Part shown: in pieces, positions 1 through 5,627 of the stretch
Position numbering within the stretch: position 1 is the first letter of the stretch
Layout of the letters: every line of letters starts with the position of its first letter
Assembly: GCA_023386865.1 (NCBI GenBank)
Contig: JAEWIV010000511.1
Span: forward strand, 1 to 5,800
Origin: Pseudomonadota bacterium
GTDB lineage: Bacteria > Pseudomonadota > Alphaproteobacteria > Reyranellales > Reyranellaceae
Direction: 5' to 3'
DNA: 5,800 nucleotides
Translations under genes and position numbers: made by a program
The notes under the pieces: model-generated
What the model was told of the DNA's origin: nothing
What the model saw: the letters and a program-made list of their open reading frames with translations, nothing else
Databases searched by the model: none

Positions 1-1
1 G

Positions 2-964
2 ACCACGGCGCCGACGCCGGTGCCGATCGTGCTGGGGCACGAGGGGGCGGGCGAGATCGTCGAGGTCGGGGCGGGCGTGCACGACGTCAAGAAGGGCGAC
101 CATGTCTGCTTCACTTTCAACGTGAGCTGCGGCCGCTGCCGACGCTGCCTCGAGGGCCGGCCCTACATCTGCGAGCGCTCGGTGAGCCCGCGCGCCGCGG
201 GCCAGCTCCTGTCCGGCCATCATCGCCTGCATCTCGACGGCAAGCCGGTGAACCATCAGTCCGGTGTCTCCTGCTACGCCGAATACGCGGTGGTCGATCG
301 CGGCTCGGTGGTGGTGATCGATCCCACCCTGCCGCTCGACGTGGCGGCGCTGTTCGGCTGCGCCGTCGTCACCGGCGTCGGCGCCGTGGTCAACACCGCG
401 CAGATCCGGCCGGGCAGCACGGTGGCCGTGGTCGGCCTGGGTGGCGTCGGCCTGAGCGGCCTGATGGGCGCGGTGCTGGGCGGCGCCAGCCAGATCGTCG
501 CCATCGACCTGTCCGACGAGAAGCTCGGCCTGGCGCGTCAGCTCGGCGCCACCCACACGGTGAACGCCAAGGACGCCGACCACGTGAAGCAGGTCCGCGA
601 CCTCACCAATGGCGGCGTCGACTATGCCTTCGATCTCGCCGGGACGATCAAGGCCATGGAGACGGCCTATCTGGTGACGCGCTGGGGCGGCACGACCGTG
701 ACCGCGGGCCTGTCGCCGATCTCGGCCGACTTCTCCTTCAAGCAGAGTGTGCTGGTGAGCGAGGAGAAGACCATCAAGGGCAGCTACATGGGAAGCTGCG
801 TGCCGGTGCGCGACATCCCGCGCTTCATTGCGCTCTACCAGCAGGGCAAGCTGCCGGTCGACCGCATGATGAGCCAGCGCATCGGCTTCGACGAGGTCAA
901 TGCGGGCTTCGACCGTCTGCAGGACGTGGCGACGGTACGGCAGGTGCTGGTGCCGCACGGATGA
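2..964 (+). CDS. Zinc-dependent alcohol dehydrogenase (MDR superfamily), 5'-truncated by window edge
   Basis: Medium-chain dehydrogenase that should interconvert an alcohol and its aldehyde or ketone with NAD(P) in the cytoplasm. The reading frame is open from base 2, so the real start lies outside the window; a GTG at 20 is internal. Counting from that GTG, GHE (6-8) supplies the catalytic-zinc His. Cys37, Cys40, Cys43 and Cys51 form the structural-zinc lobe. Cys114 in the FGC segment is the second catalytic-zinc Cys. GLGGVG (about 139-144) is the Rossmann nucleotide loop, followed by an acidic residue (Asp163) that suits NAD over NADP. About 50-55 N-terminal residues, including the first catalytic Cys, are missing by comparison with horse-liver-type ADH. 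The structural-zinc lobe plus the C-V-V-T-G-V-G segment resembles class III-like ADHs, but the substrate is not identifiable. The stop codon overlaps the next gene's ATG (ATGA). Confidence 0.95.
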   Translation, partial: TTAPTPVPIVLGHEGAGEIVEVGAGVHDVKKGDHVCFTFNVSCGRCRRCLEGRPYICERSVSPRAAGQLLSGHHRLHLDGKPVNHQSGVSCYAEYAVVDRGSVVVIDPTLPLDVAALFGCAVVTGVGAVVNTAQIRPGSTVAVVGLGGVGLSGLMGAVLGGASQIVAIDLSDEKLGLARQLGATHTVNAKDADHVKQVRDLTNGGVDYAFDLAGTIKAMETAYLVTRWGGTTVTAGLSPISADFSFKQSVLVSEEKTIKGSYMGSCVPVRDIPRFIALYQQGKLPVDRMMSQRIGFDEVNAGFDRLQDVATVRQVLVPHG

Positions 965-1419
965 TCGGCAATCTCGCCCTCGCCGCGCTCATGGTGGGGC
1001 TCACCGTCGTCGTTCACTTCGTCGGGCTGCTGATGCTGATGTGGCTGCTGCGTGCCCGCGGCCATCGCTTCCGGGCCCACGAAAGCGCGATCGGCCAGGG
1101 GGCGGCCATCGTGGTCGTCGTGCTGGGCCTGGTCGGCATCCATACCGTGGAGATCTGGCTTTACGCGATCGTGTATTTCTTCCAGGGCGCGCTGCCCGAC
1201 TTCGAATCGGCGCTCTATTTCTCGACCGCCAGCTTCACCACGATCGGCTACGGCGACGTCGTCCTCGACAAGCAGTGGCGGCTGGTGAGCGCCATCGAGG
1301 GCGCAAACGGCCTGCTGCTGTTCGGCTGGTCGACCGCCTTCCTGTTCTCCGTCACGGCGCGCATGCGCACCCTGGAGCATGACTGGCTCGAACACCCGCC
1401 CGGACAGCGGCGCCCGTGA
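961..1419 (+). CDS. Small potassium-channel-like membrane protein (Ion_trans_2 pore)
   Basis: This 152-residue inner-membrane protein probably forms a cation (K+) channel subunit. Two hydrophobic segments (about 3-30 and 46-73) precede a pore helix and selectivity filter, with TTIGYGD at 93-99. A third hydrophobic segment follows (about 107-131), then a short charged cytoplasmic tail. TIGYGD is the potassium-selectivity signature of two-TM-type channel modules. Here one extra N-terminal helix gives three membrane spans plus a re-entrant loop. No RCK/TrkA, cyclic-nucleotide or voltage-sensor domain is present, so gating is unknown. The ATG overlaps the dehydrogenase stop in ATGA, and no strong Shine-Dalgarno sequence is visible, so translation is probably coupled. 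Family assignment is strong; actual ion conduction is inferred. Confidence 0.9.
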   Translation: MIGNLALAALMVGLTVVVHFVGLLMLMWLLRARGHRFRAHESAIGQGAAIVVVVLGLVGIHTVEIWLYAIVYFFQGALPDFESALYFSTASFTTIGYGDVVLDKQWRLVSAIEGANGLLLFGWSTAFLFSVTARMRTLEHDWLEHPPGQRRP

Positions 1420-1440
1420 CGAACGCCGGAGCGGCAGCCC

Positions 1441-1681
1441 ATGACCGTCGCGATTGCCGTTGAAAGTCTGCTGCAGGAGGACGTCTGTGCCCTCATCGGC
1501 GAGCTGAACGCGGCCCTGCTCGAGTTCACGCCGCCGGCGTTCGTGTTCCATAGGACCGTCGAGCGACCGCCATCCCGCCGCCTGGACGGTCTACGAGCGC
1601 GGCGGCTTCCGGCGCTGCGGCCCGGTGCTCGACGACCCCGACTCCCCATGGTCAGTGTTCTACGACAAGTCGCTCACATGA
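1441..1681 (+). pseudogene. GNAT-family acetyltransferase remnant with internal deletion and frame change
   Basis: Two pieces of one GNAT N-acetyltransferase seem to be fused. The first frame starts at ATG 1441, with GGAG at 1428-1431, and reads MTVAIAVESLLQEDVCALI, then an E-L-N-x-x-L stretch and TPPAFVFHRTVE up to about 1563. This is the usual N-terminal part of small GNAT enzymes. From about 1565 the homologous signal moves to another frame and reads DRHPAAWTVYERGGFRRCGP, then DSPWSVFYDKSLT, ending at TGA 1679-1681. That is the classic GNAT C-terminus with its 'YERGGF-CGP' motif. The central portion, with the acetyl-CoA pyrophosphate-binding R/Q-x-x-G-x-G/A motif, is absent. About 80 of a typical roughly 155 residues remain, so the product should be inactive. 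The first frame runs on uninterrupted to a stop at 1737 as a 98-residue ORF, but its tail is a shadow frame that crosses the terminator. An assembly error is the main alternative. Confidence 0.8.
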
Positions 1682-1682
1682 A

Positions 1683-1708
1683 AACGGCGGGCCGTGAGGC
1701 CCGCCGTT
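1683..1708. terminator. Bidirectional intrinsic-terminator-like hairpin between convergent genes
   Basis: A perfect 11-bp inverted repeat, AACGGCGGGCC (1683-1693) and GGCCCGCCGTT (1698-1708), encloses a 4-base GTGA loop. It starts just after the acetyltransferase remnant's stop (1679-1681) and ends 12 bases before the stop of the minus-strand Tyr-rich gene (1721). On the minus strand the stem ends in TTTT (1681-1684). On the plus strand the run after it is TTCTCT, which is weaker. Position between convergent genes and the GC-rich stem support termination on both strands. Confidence 0.8.
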
Positions 1709-1720
1709 CTCTGCATCGAT

Positions 1721-1987
1721 TTACGGCCGGATGGTGATCGAGAAGCCCGGCGCCGGCGATGGGCTGTAATAGACCGGCGGCGGATAGTAGCCGTAGTTGT
1801 ACGGCGTCGAGTACACGACCGGCGGCGAGCGATAGTAGTAGCCGTAGTAGCGGTCGTTGTAGTTGTTCCACCGGTTGTCGGAATGCCACTCGCCGTTGCC
1901 CCACCAGGCGGCGCTGGCCGGGGTGGCGATGGCAAGGGCGGCAATCGCCGCACCCAACGCCAAGCCGATGCCGTTACGGATCGTCAT
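1721..1987 (-). CDS. Small secreted tyrosine-rich protein, hypothetical
   Basis: This 88-residue protein of unknown function is probably exported by Sec. Residues 1-26 form a signal peptide: basic MTIRN, a hydrophobic Ala/Leu/Ile core, then a P-A-S-A cleavage site before AWWGNG. The mature part (about 62 residues) has 13 tyrosines, several paired or tripled (YYGYYY at 47-52), mixed with Asn, Pro and Ser. There is no cysteine and no recognisable catalytic motif. Such low-complexity Tyr/Pro/Asn-rich proteins occur in many proteobacteria as envelope or extracellular proteins; no role can be assigned. The start is well supported by AGGAGG (complement of 1993-1998) five bases before the ATG. It lies 15 bp downstream of the Spy-like gene, so the two are probably one transcript ending at the 1683-1708 hairpin. 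Confidence 0.85.
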   Translation of the reverse strand: MTIRNGIGLALGAAIAALAIATPASAAWWGNGEWHSDNRWNNYNDRYYGYYYRSPPVVYSTPYNYGYYPPPVYYSPSPAPGFSITIRP

Positions 1988-2002
1988 GGTTGCCTCCTCG
2001 GG

Positions 2003-2485
2003 TTAACCCTGCTTGCCCTGTGCCGGCGTATAACGCTCGAACACCAAGTCGGCGTTCTTCTTCTGCTCCGGCGTCATCGCATCATAGAGCGACTTGAACG
2101 CCGAGGTGAGGTGCTTCAGGCCGTCGAGACGGGCCTCCGTGAACTCCTGGTAGGTCTTGAGATCGTCGACCGCGGTGGTCTTCTCGGGCGGGATCTTGCG
2201 CTTCTCCGCCACCAGCTTCTCCATGCGGCTGGCATTGTCGCGCATCGCCTTGGCCACGCCGTCCCACTTCTTCTCCTGGTCGGGCGTGATCTTGAGCGCC
2301 GCCTTCAGCGTGGTGATGCGCTGCTCGACGGTCTCCGGCTTCTGCGAGGTCGCTGCCTCGGCAGCCGGCGGCTTGGCGGCCTGCTCCTTGGTCTGGGCCA
2401 GGACCGGCATCGCGAACAATGCGGCACCGGTCACGCTCGCGATCGCAAGCGGTCGGGTCACTTTGAACAAAAGCGATTGGGTCAT
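2003..2485 (-). CDS. Spy/CpxP-like periplasmic LTxxQ-motif protein
   Basis: This 160-residue exported protein is related to the Spy/CpxP group, whose known members are periplasmic chaperones or envelope-stress regulators. Residues 1-30 look like a signal peptide (Lys/Arg near the start, hydrophobic core, PVLA before QTK). An Ala/Pro/Lys-rich linker follows (about 31-50). The rest is predicted helical and highly charged, with two copies of the family motif: ITPDQ (66-70) and MTPEQ (137-141), both in the L/I/M-T-x-x-Q pattern. Length fits the family. AGGAAG (complement of 2491-2496) sits a few bases before the ATG. The gene is followed closely by the Tyr-rich secreted protein, suggesting a shared envelope role. 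Chaperone activity is inferred from the family and not shown by the sequence. CpxP-style signalling is unlikely to be inferable because no histidine kinase or regulator gene is adjacent. Confidence 0.88.
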   Translation of the reverse strand: MTQSLLFKVTRPLAIASVTGAALFAMPVLAQTKEQAAKPPAAEAATSQKPETVEQRITTLKAALKITPDQEKKWDGVAKAMRDNASRMEKLVAEKRKIPPEKTTAVDDLKTYQEFTEARLDGLKHLTSAFKSLYDAMTPEQKKNADLVFERYTPAQGKQG

Positions 2486-2507
2486 GCGTGCTTCCTCTTC
2501 CCTTTAA

Positions 2508-2525
2508 GCGGCCGAGGATGGCCGC
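2508..2525 (-). other. Small hairpin in the leader of the Spy-like gene
   Basis: GCGGCC (2508-2513) and GGCCGC (2520-2525) can form a 6-bp stem with a 6-base loop. On the minus strand it lies about 20 bases upstream of the Spy-like ATG. A run of seven A on the plus strand (2531-2537; T on the minus strand) lies on the promoter-proximal side of the hairpin, the wrong side for a terminator. It could be leader structure or chance in GC-rich DNA. I could not identify a convincing -35/-10 promoter in the 118-bp gap 2486-2603. Confidence 0.3.
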
Positions 2526-2603
2526 GCAGGAAAAAAACGGGTGGCCGGAGGAAGCGTTGCGGTGGCCGCGACAACGAAGCCGCAGCCATCGTTTGGCCAC
2601 AGA

Positions 2604-3443
2604 TCAGCGGATTTCGAAACCCAGCTTGGCGAGCGTTGCGCGGATCCGCTCGCGCCCGTTCATGGATTTGATCGGGCCCATGCGGTTCAGCATGCGTGCG
2701 GTCCAGGTCGTGGCCTGCATTTCGTTGCGTGCCGAGAATTGGGCCATTTCGGCGTCATAAGCAGGGCGGTCGCGGGCCTCGGGTGCTGCGTCATAATGCT
2801 CGCGATGCAACACGGTCGATTGCGGCAGGCGCGGCTTGACCTCGTTCTTCGCGGTCGGGTCGGCATAGCCGACGCACAGGCCGAAAACGACGAAGGCCTT
2901 CTGCGGCAGGCCCAGCAACTCGTGGACCTTGGCCGGGTCGTTGCGCATGGCGCCGATATAGACCGTGCGCAGGCCCAGCGACTCGGCAGCGACCACGGCG
3001 TTCTGGGCGGCGAGTGCAGCGTCGATGCAGGCCACCATGAATGTCTCGAGATAGGGCAGGTTCTCGAACGTCACTTGCTCGGCCTGCGACATCCGCTCGT
3101 TGCGCGACATGTCGGCGACGAAGGCGATGTAGAGAGGGCACTGCTCGATGTGCTTCTGGTTGCCGGCGATCTCGGCCAGCACCTTGCGCTTGGCGGGATC
3201 GGTGACGGCGATGGCCGACCACAGCTGCATGTTGGAGCTGGTGGCCGCCGACTGTGCGGCGGCGATCAGGGTCTCCAGGGTCCCCGGCGGAACCGGGTCG
3301 GGCAGGAAGGCGCGGACCGAGCGATGGTCGAGAAGGATGGCGATGGTCTCGTTCCATGGACCCGCCGGCGGGACTGCCGCGCCGTAGCGGCGGCCGAAAG
3401 CAGCCTGCTTGGCCGAGGTGTCGGTCTGGGTCAGTGCGTCCAT
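2604..3443 (-). CDS. NfsA-like FMN-dependent nitroreductase / NADPH oxidoreductase
   Basis: This 279-residue cytoplasmic flavoprotein should transfer electrons from NAD(P)H through FMN to a nitro, quinone or similar acceptor. HRSVRAF (40-46) is the usual N-terminal FMN-phosphate-binding segment of the family. AAQSAATSSNMQLWSAIAV (62-80) is the second flavin-contacting stretch. ESLGLRTVYIGAMRN (154-168) and the C-terminal KPRLPQSTVLHREHYD (203-218) match the NfsA/FRP subgroup more than NfsB. At 279 residues it is longer than E. coli NfsA (240), with about 30 extra N-terminal residues before the fold. I chose ATG 3443, which lies inside the end of the transporter gene (13-bp overlap); the frame is open further upstream but that part lies entirely inside the transporter gene. 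Only a weak AGG is seen before it, consistent with translational coupling. The physiological substrate is unknown. Confidence 0.9.
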   Translation of the reverse strand: MDALTQTDTSAKQAAFGRRYGAAVPPAGPWNETIAILLDHRSVRAFLPDPVPPGTLETLIAAAQSAATSSNMQLWSAIAVTDPAKRKVLAEIAGNQKHIEQCPLYIAFVADMSRNERMSQAEQVTFENLPYLETFMVACIDAALAAQNAVVAAESLGLRTVYIGAMRNDPAKVHELLGLPQKAFVVFGLCVGYADPTAKNEVKPRLPQSTVLHREHYDAAPEARDRPAYDAEMAQFSARNEMQATTWTARMLNRMGPIKSMNGRERIRATLAKLGFEIR

Positions 3444-4666
3444 GCTGCTGCCTGTGGTTTGCGGCGCGTGACGGCGGTCAGCAGCGCCAGGAGGATGAAG
3501 CCGGTGACGATGGCGAAGATCATCTGCGGCTGGCCGCGATCCATCAGCCAGCCATAGAGCAGCGGCGCCACCATGCCGCCGAGGTTGAAGCCGGTCGAGA
3601 CGAAGCCGAACACCTTGCCGAACGAGCCGACCGGCGTCACCGCCCGCACCATCATGTCGCGCGACGGCTGGATGATGCCGTTCAGGAGGCCGCCCAGAGA
3701 CATCACGAAGATCAGGATGGCCGACGGCATATCGACCCAGCCCATCAGGATCGCCATGGTCGAGGTGAAGGCGAAGCCCAGTGCCGCCACCCATTCGTGG
3801 TGTGGCGTGCGGTCGGCGATGATGCCGCCCAAAAGCACGCCGGCGGCGCTGAACAGCAGGAAGCCCGACAGGCCCATGTTGGCGACCGCGGACGGGGTTC
3901 CATGCAGGGAGCCCAGGGCCACCACCGAGAAAGTCTGGATCCCGCCATTGGCCATGGCGATGCAGACGAAGAACAGGAGGTTGCGCAGGATGGGCCCGCT
4001 CAGCAGCAGTTCCAGGCCGACCTTGGCGCCCGGCCGCGCGTTCTTCGGCAGGCGTACGGTCTTGGGCAGGATGCCGCCGGCCACGATCAGGAGTGTCGCC
4101 GAGCAGATGGCGAGCAGCGCCGCAGCGAAGAAAGCGCCCTGCCAGCCCCAGATGGCGGCAATGCCCAGCACCAGCGCCGGTGTCACGCCCGAGCCGAAGA
4201 AGCCCGCGAAATTGTGGATCGAGAACGCCTTGCCGATGCGCTTCTCGTCGACCGTGGCCGACAGGATGGAATAGTCGGCCGGGTGATAGACGGTGTTGGC
4301 GAGGCCGAGGAAGGCGTAGGCCACGACGAAGATCCAGTAGTGCGGCAGTAGGGCCGCCACCAGCAGCGCCGCGGCGCCCAGCAGCAGGCCGCTGGTCAAC
4401 ATGAGCCGCGGGCCGATCCGGTCGACCAGGAAGCCGGCCGGCGTCTGCAGCGCCGCCGAGATGACGTTGTAGGCGGTGAGCGCCACGCCGATGTCGAAGT
4501 AGGAGACGCCGAAGGCCTCGCGCACCGGACCGAAGATCGGCGGCAGCAGCATCAGGTGGACGTGGCTGGTGAAATGCGCGGCCGAGATCAGGCCGATCAC
4601 TTTGGCGTCGCGCGCCGCGCCGGCCTCGGCGGCCGGTGCGCGCAGCTGTTCACTCGTCGACGACAT
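3431..4666 (-). CDS. Major facilitator superfamily (MFS) transporter
   Basis: This 411-residue inner-membrane carrier has about 12 hydrophobic spans in two six-helix halves separated by a basic loop (about 201-215, KTVRLPKNARPG). The first cytoplasmic loop carries a motif-A-like GFLVDRIGPR (78-87). The following YHPADYSILSATVDEKR region (127-143) resembles the His-Pro-containing loop seen in fosmidomycin-resistance-like and related MFS exporters and importers. A loop of the second half has a degenerate counterpart, GGIIADRTPHHEW (280-292). No substrate-specific motif is recognised, so whether it imports or exports is not decidable. ATG 4666 lies inside the 3' end of the FAH-family gene (17-bp overlap), and its own 3' end overlaps the nitroreductase by 13 bp. 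By context it may move the substrate or product of these two enzymes. That link is inference. Confidence 0.92.
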   Translation of the reverse strand: MSSTSEQLRAPAAEAGAARDAKVIGLISAAHFTSHVHLMLLPPIFGPVREAFGVSYFDIGVALTAYNVISAALQTPAGFLVDRIGPRLMLTSGLLLGAAALLVAALLPHYWIFVVAYAFLGLANTVYHPADYSILSATVDEKRIGKAFSIHNFAGFFGSGVTPALVLGIAAIWGWQGAFFAAALLAICSATLLIVAGGILPKTVRLPKNARPGAKVGLELLLSGPILRNLLFFVCIAMANGGIQTFSVVALGSLHGTPSAVANMGLSGFLLFSAAGVLLGGIIADRTPHHEWVAALGFAFTSTMAILMGWVDMPSAILIFVMSLGGLLNGIIQPSRDMMVRAVTPVGSFGKVFGFVSTGFNLGGMVAPLLYGWLMDRGQPQMIFAIVTGFILLALLTAVTRRKPQAAAWTH

Positions 4667-5492
4667 CGACGCTCAACGTTCCGATGCCGGAGATCTCGAC
4701 GTCGACCTTGTCGCCGGCCTTCATCCAGAGCGGCGGCTTGCGGCCCAGGCCGACGCCGTCGGGCGTGCCGGTGGCGATGACGTCGCCCGGCTCGAGCCAG
4801 GTCACGGTCGAGAGATATTCGATGATGGTGGCGACGTCGAAGATCATGTGATCGGTCGTGTCGTGCTGCACGATGTTGCCGTTCAGCCGCGTCGTGAGCT
4901 CGAGACGTTGCGGATCGGTGATCACGTCGGACGTGACCAGCCAGGGGCCGAGCGGACCGGTCGCCGGGAAGTTCTTGCCGGCCGTCACCGAATGCTTCTG
5001 GAAGTCGCGCACGCTGCCGTCGAGGAAGCAGGTGTAGCCGGCCACGACCGAGAGCGCGCTGGCCCGCGGCACATGTCGGCAGCGCTCGCCGATCACGACC
5101 GCAAGCTCGCCCTCGAAGTCGAAGTCGATCGAGGCGCGCGGCCGCACGATGCTGCCGCCGTGCGGCACCAGGGTGTTGTGCAGGCGGGAGAAGACGCTGG
5201 GCACCGTCGGGAGCTCGCGGCCGACCTCGCCGACGTGGCTCGCATAGTTGAGGCCGATGCAGAGGATCTTGTCGGGGTTGGGAATGACCGGCGACAGCTC
5301 GACCTCGTCGAAGGAGAGATCGGCCTTGGCGCCCTTGGCCGCGGCGGCGAGCGCCGGCAATGCCTTGGCAGCGATGGCATCGCGCAGGCTCGGCCAGCGC
5401 GACGACGTCCGTCCCGAGAGATCGACAATGCCGCCTTCGACGACCGCGCCAATTTTGGCGACGTCCGCATGGCGAAAACTGACCAACCGCAT
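4650..5492 (-). CDS. Fumarylacetoacetate hydrolase (FAH) family enzyme
   Basis: This 280-residue cytoplasmic metalloenzyme has the FAH fold, whose members hydrolyse, isomerise or decarboxylate beta-dicarbonyl or enol acids, often late in aromatic-ring degradation. An N-terminal cap (1-70) is followed by the core. ILCIGLNYASHVGEVG (76-91) begins the core. FEGELAVVIG (126-135) holds metal ligands Glu127 and Glu129. FLDGSVRDFQKHSVTAGKNF (156-175) holds the third ligand, Asp158, and a conserved Lys173. TGTPDGVG (241-248) is the hallmark C-terminal loop. Length is typical of FAHD1- or HpcE/UGL-type members. The precise reaction (fumarylpyruvate hydrolase, 2-hydroxyhepta-2,4-dienedioate isomerase, oxaloacetate decarboxylase, ureidoglycolate lyase-like) cannot be settled here. 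AGGG (complement of 5500-5503) precedes ATG 5492. It is the first gene of the overlapping three-gene set. Confidence 0.93.
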   Translation of the reverse strand: MRLVSFRHADVAKIGAVVEGGIVDLSGRTSSRWPSLRDAIAAKALPALAAAAKGAKADLSFDEVELSPVIPNPDKILCIGLNYASHVGEVGRELPTVPSVFSRLHNTLVPHGGSIVRPRASIDFDFEGELAVVIGERCRHVPRASALSVVAGYTCFLDGSVRDFQKHSVTAGKNFPATGPLGPWLVTSDVITDPQRLELTTRLNGNIVQHDTTDHMIFDVATIIEYLSTVTWLEPGDVIATGTPDGVGLGRKPPLWMKAGDKVDVEISGIGTLSVDVVDE

Positions 5493-5509
5493 GGTTGGAC
5501 CCTAGAGCG

Positions 5510-5558
5510 GAATGAGAAGAGATGGAACCGTCCGCGGTTCCATCTTCTCTTCTCATTC
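5510..5558. repeat. Long imperfect palindrome, REP/MITE-like intergenic element
   Basis: Arms 5510-5530 (21 bases) and 5535-5558 (24 bases) pair completely except for a 3-base bulge (TCT at 5543-5545), around a TCCG loop. The stem therefore has 21 bp. The arms include GAATGAGAAGAGA and TGGAACCG. The outer left flank CTAGAGCGG (5502-5509 plus the arm base) has no matching partner on the right, where CGCGCGCA is found, so the repeat may be truncated or diverged. It sits 17 bases upstream of the FAH gene ATG, in that gene's 5' leader if transcription starts beyond it. There is no T-run, so it is an unlikely terminator. The composition (A/G-rich versus C/T-rich arms) resembles dispersed intergenic palindromes found in many alphaproteobacteria; this is an impression, since a genome search could not be run. 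Confidence 0.7.
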
Positions 5559-5592
5559 GCGCGCACTGGGGATGCGTGTTGCAGGAGGCATA

Positions 5593-5620
5593 TGGGTCCA
5601 GCTGATTCCAGCTCGACCCA
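5593..5620. repeat. Second inverted repeat (12-position stem), possible 3' hairpin of the edge gene
   Basis: TGGGTC (5593-5598) pairs with GACCCA (5615-5620), and AGCTG (5600-5604) pairs with CAGCT (5609-5613), with a single C:C mismatch and an ATTC loop. It begins seven bases past the stop (5628-5630) of the minus-strand edge gene, where a terminator would be expected. No T-run follows, so it is at best a weak terminator or a protective 3' hairpin. Confidence 0.5.
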
Positions 5621-5627
5621 GCATGCT

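Noticed and set aside
835..1551. Minus-strand open frame of 238 codons
   Set aside because: Antisense to the channel gene and the acetyltransferase remnant; Arg/Glu/His/Gln-rich with no recognisable motif.
2554..2577. Bulged inverted repeat (CGTTG...CAACG) after the nitroreductase stop as a terminator
   Set aside because: The stem is only about 8 bp with a 3-base bulge and no T-run follows, so chance pairing in GC-rich DNA is as likely.
1694..2671. Plus-strand open frame of 325 codons
   Set aside because: Arg- and Leu-rich shadow antisense to the Spy-like and Tyr-rich genes, which have signal peptides, ribosome sites and family motifs.
2541..3557. Plus-strand open frame of 338 codons
   Set aside because: Antisense to the nitroreductase. 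The composition (Gly/Arg/His-rich) is typical of the complement of GC-rich coding DNA.
3444..3794. Upstream in-frame extension of the nitroreductase to ATG 3794
   Set aside because: It would lie wholly within the transporter gene and adds no family-like sequence. ATG 3443 gives a sensible length.
3254..4351. Plus-strand open frame of 365 codons
   Set aside because: Antisense to the MFS transporter; a hydrophilic His/Arg/Glu/Gln-rich shadow with no domain.
4597..5556. Minus-strand open frame of 319 codons overlapping the FAH gene
   Set aside because: Out of frame with the FAH family motifs and very Arg-rich; it also starts inside the palindrome.
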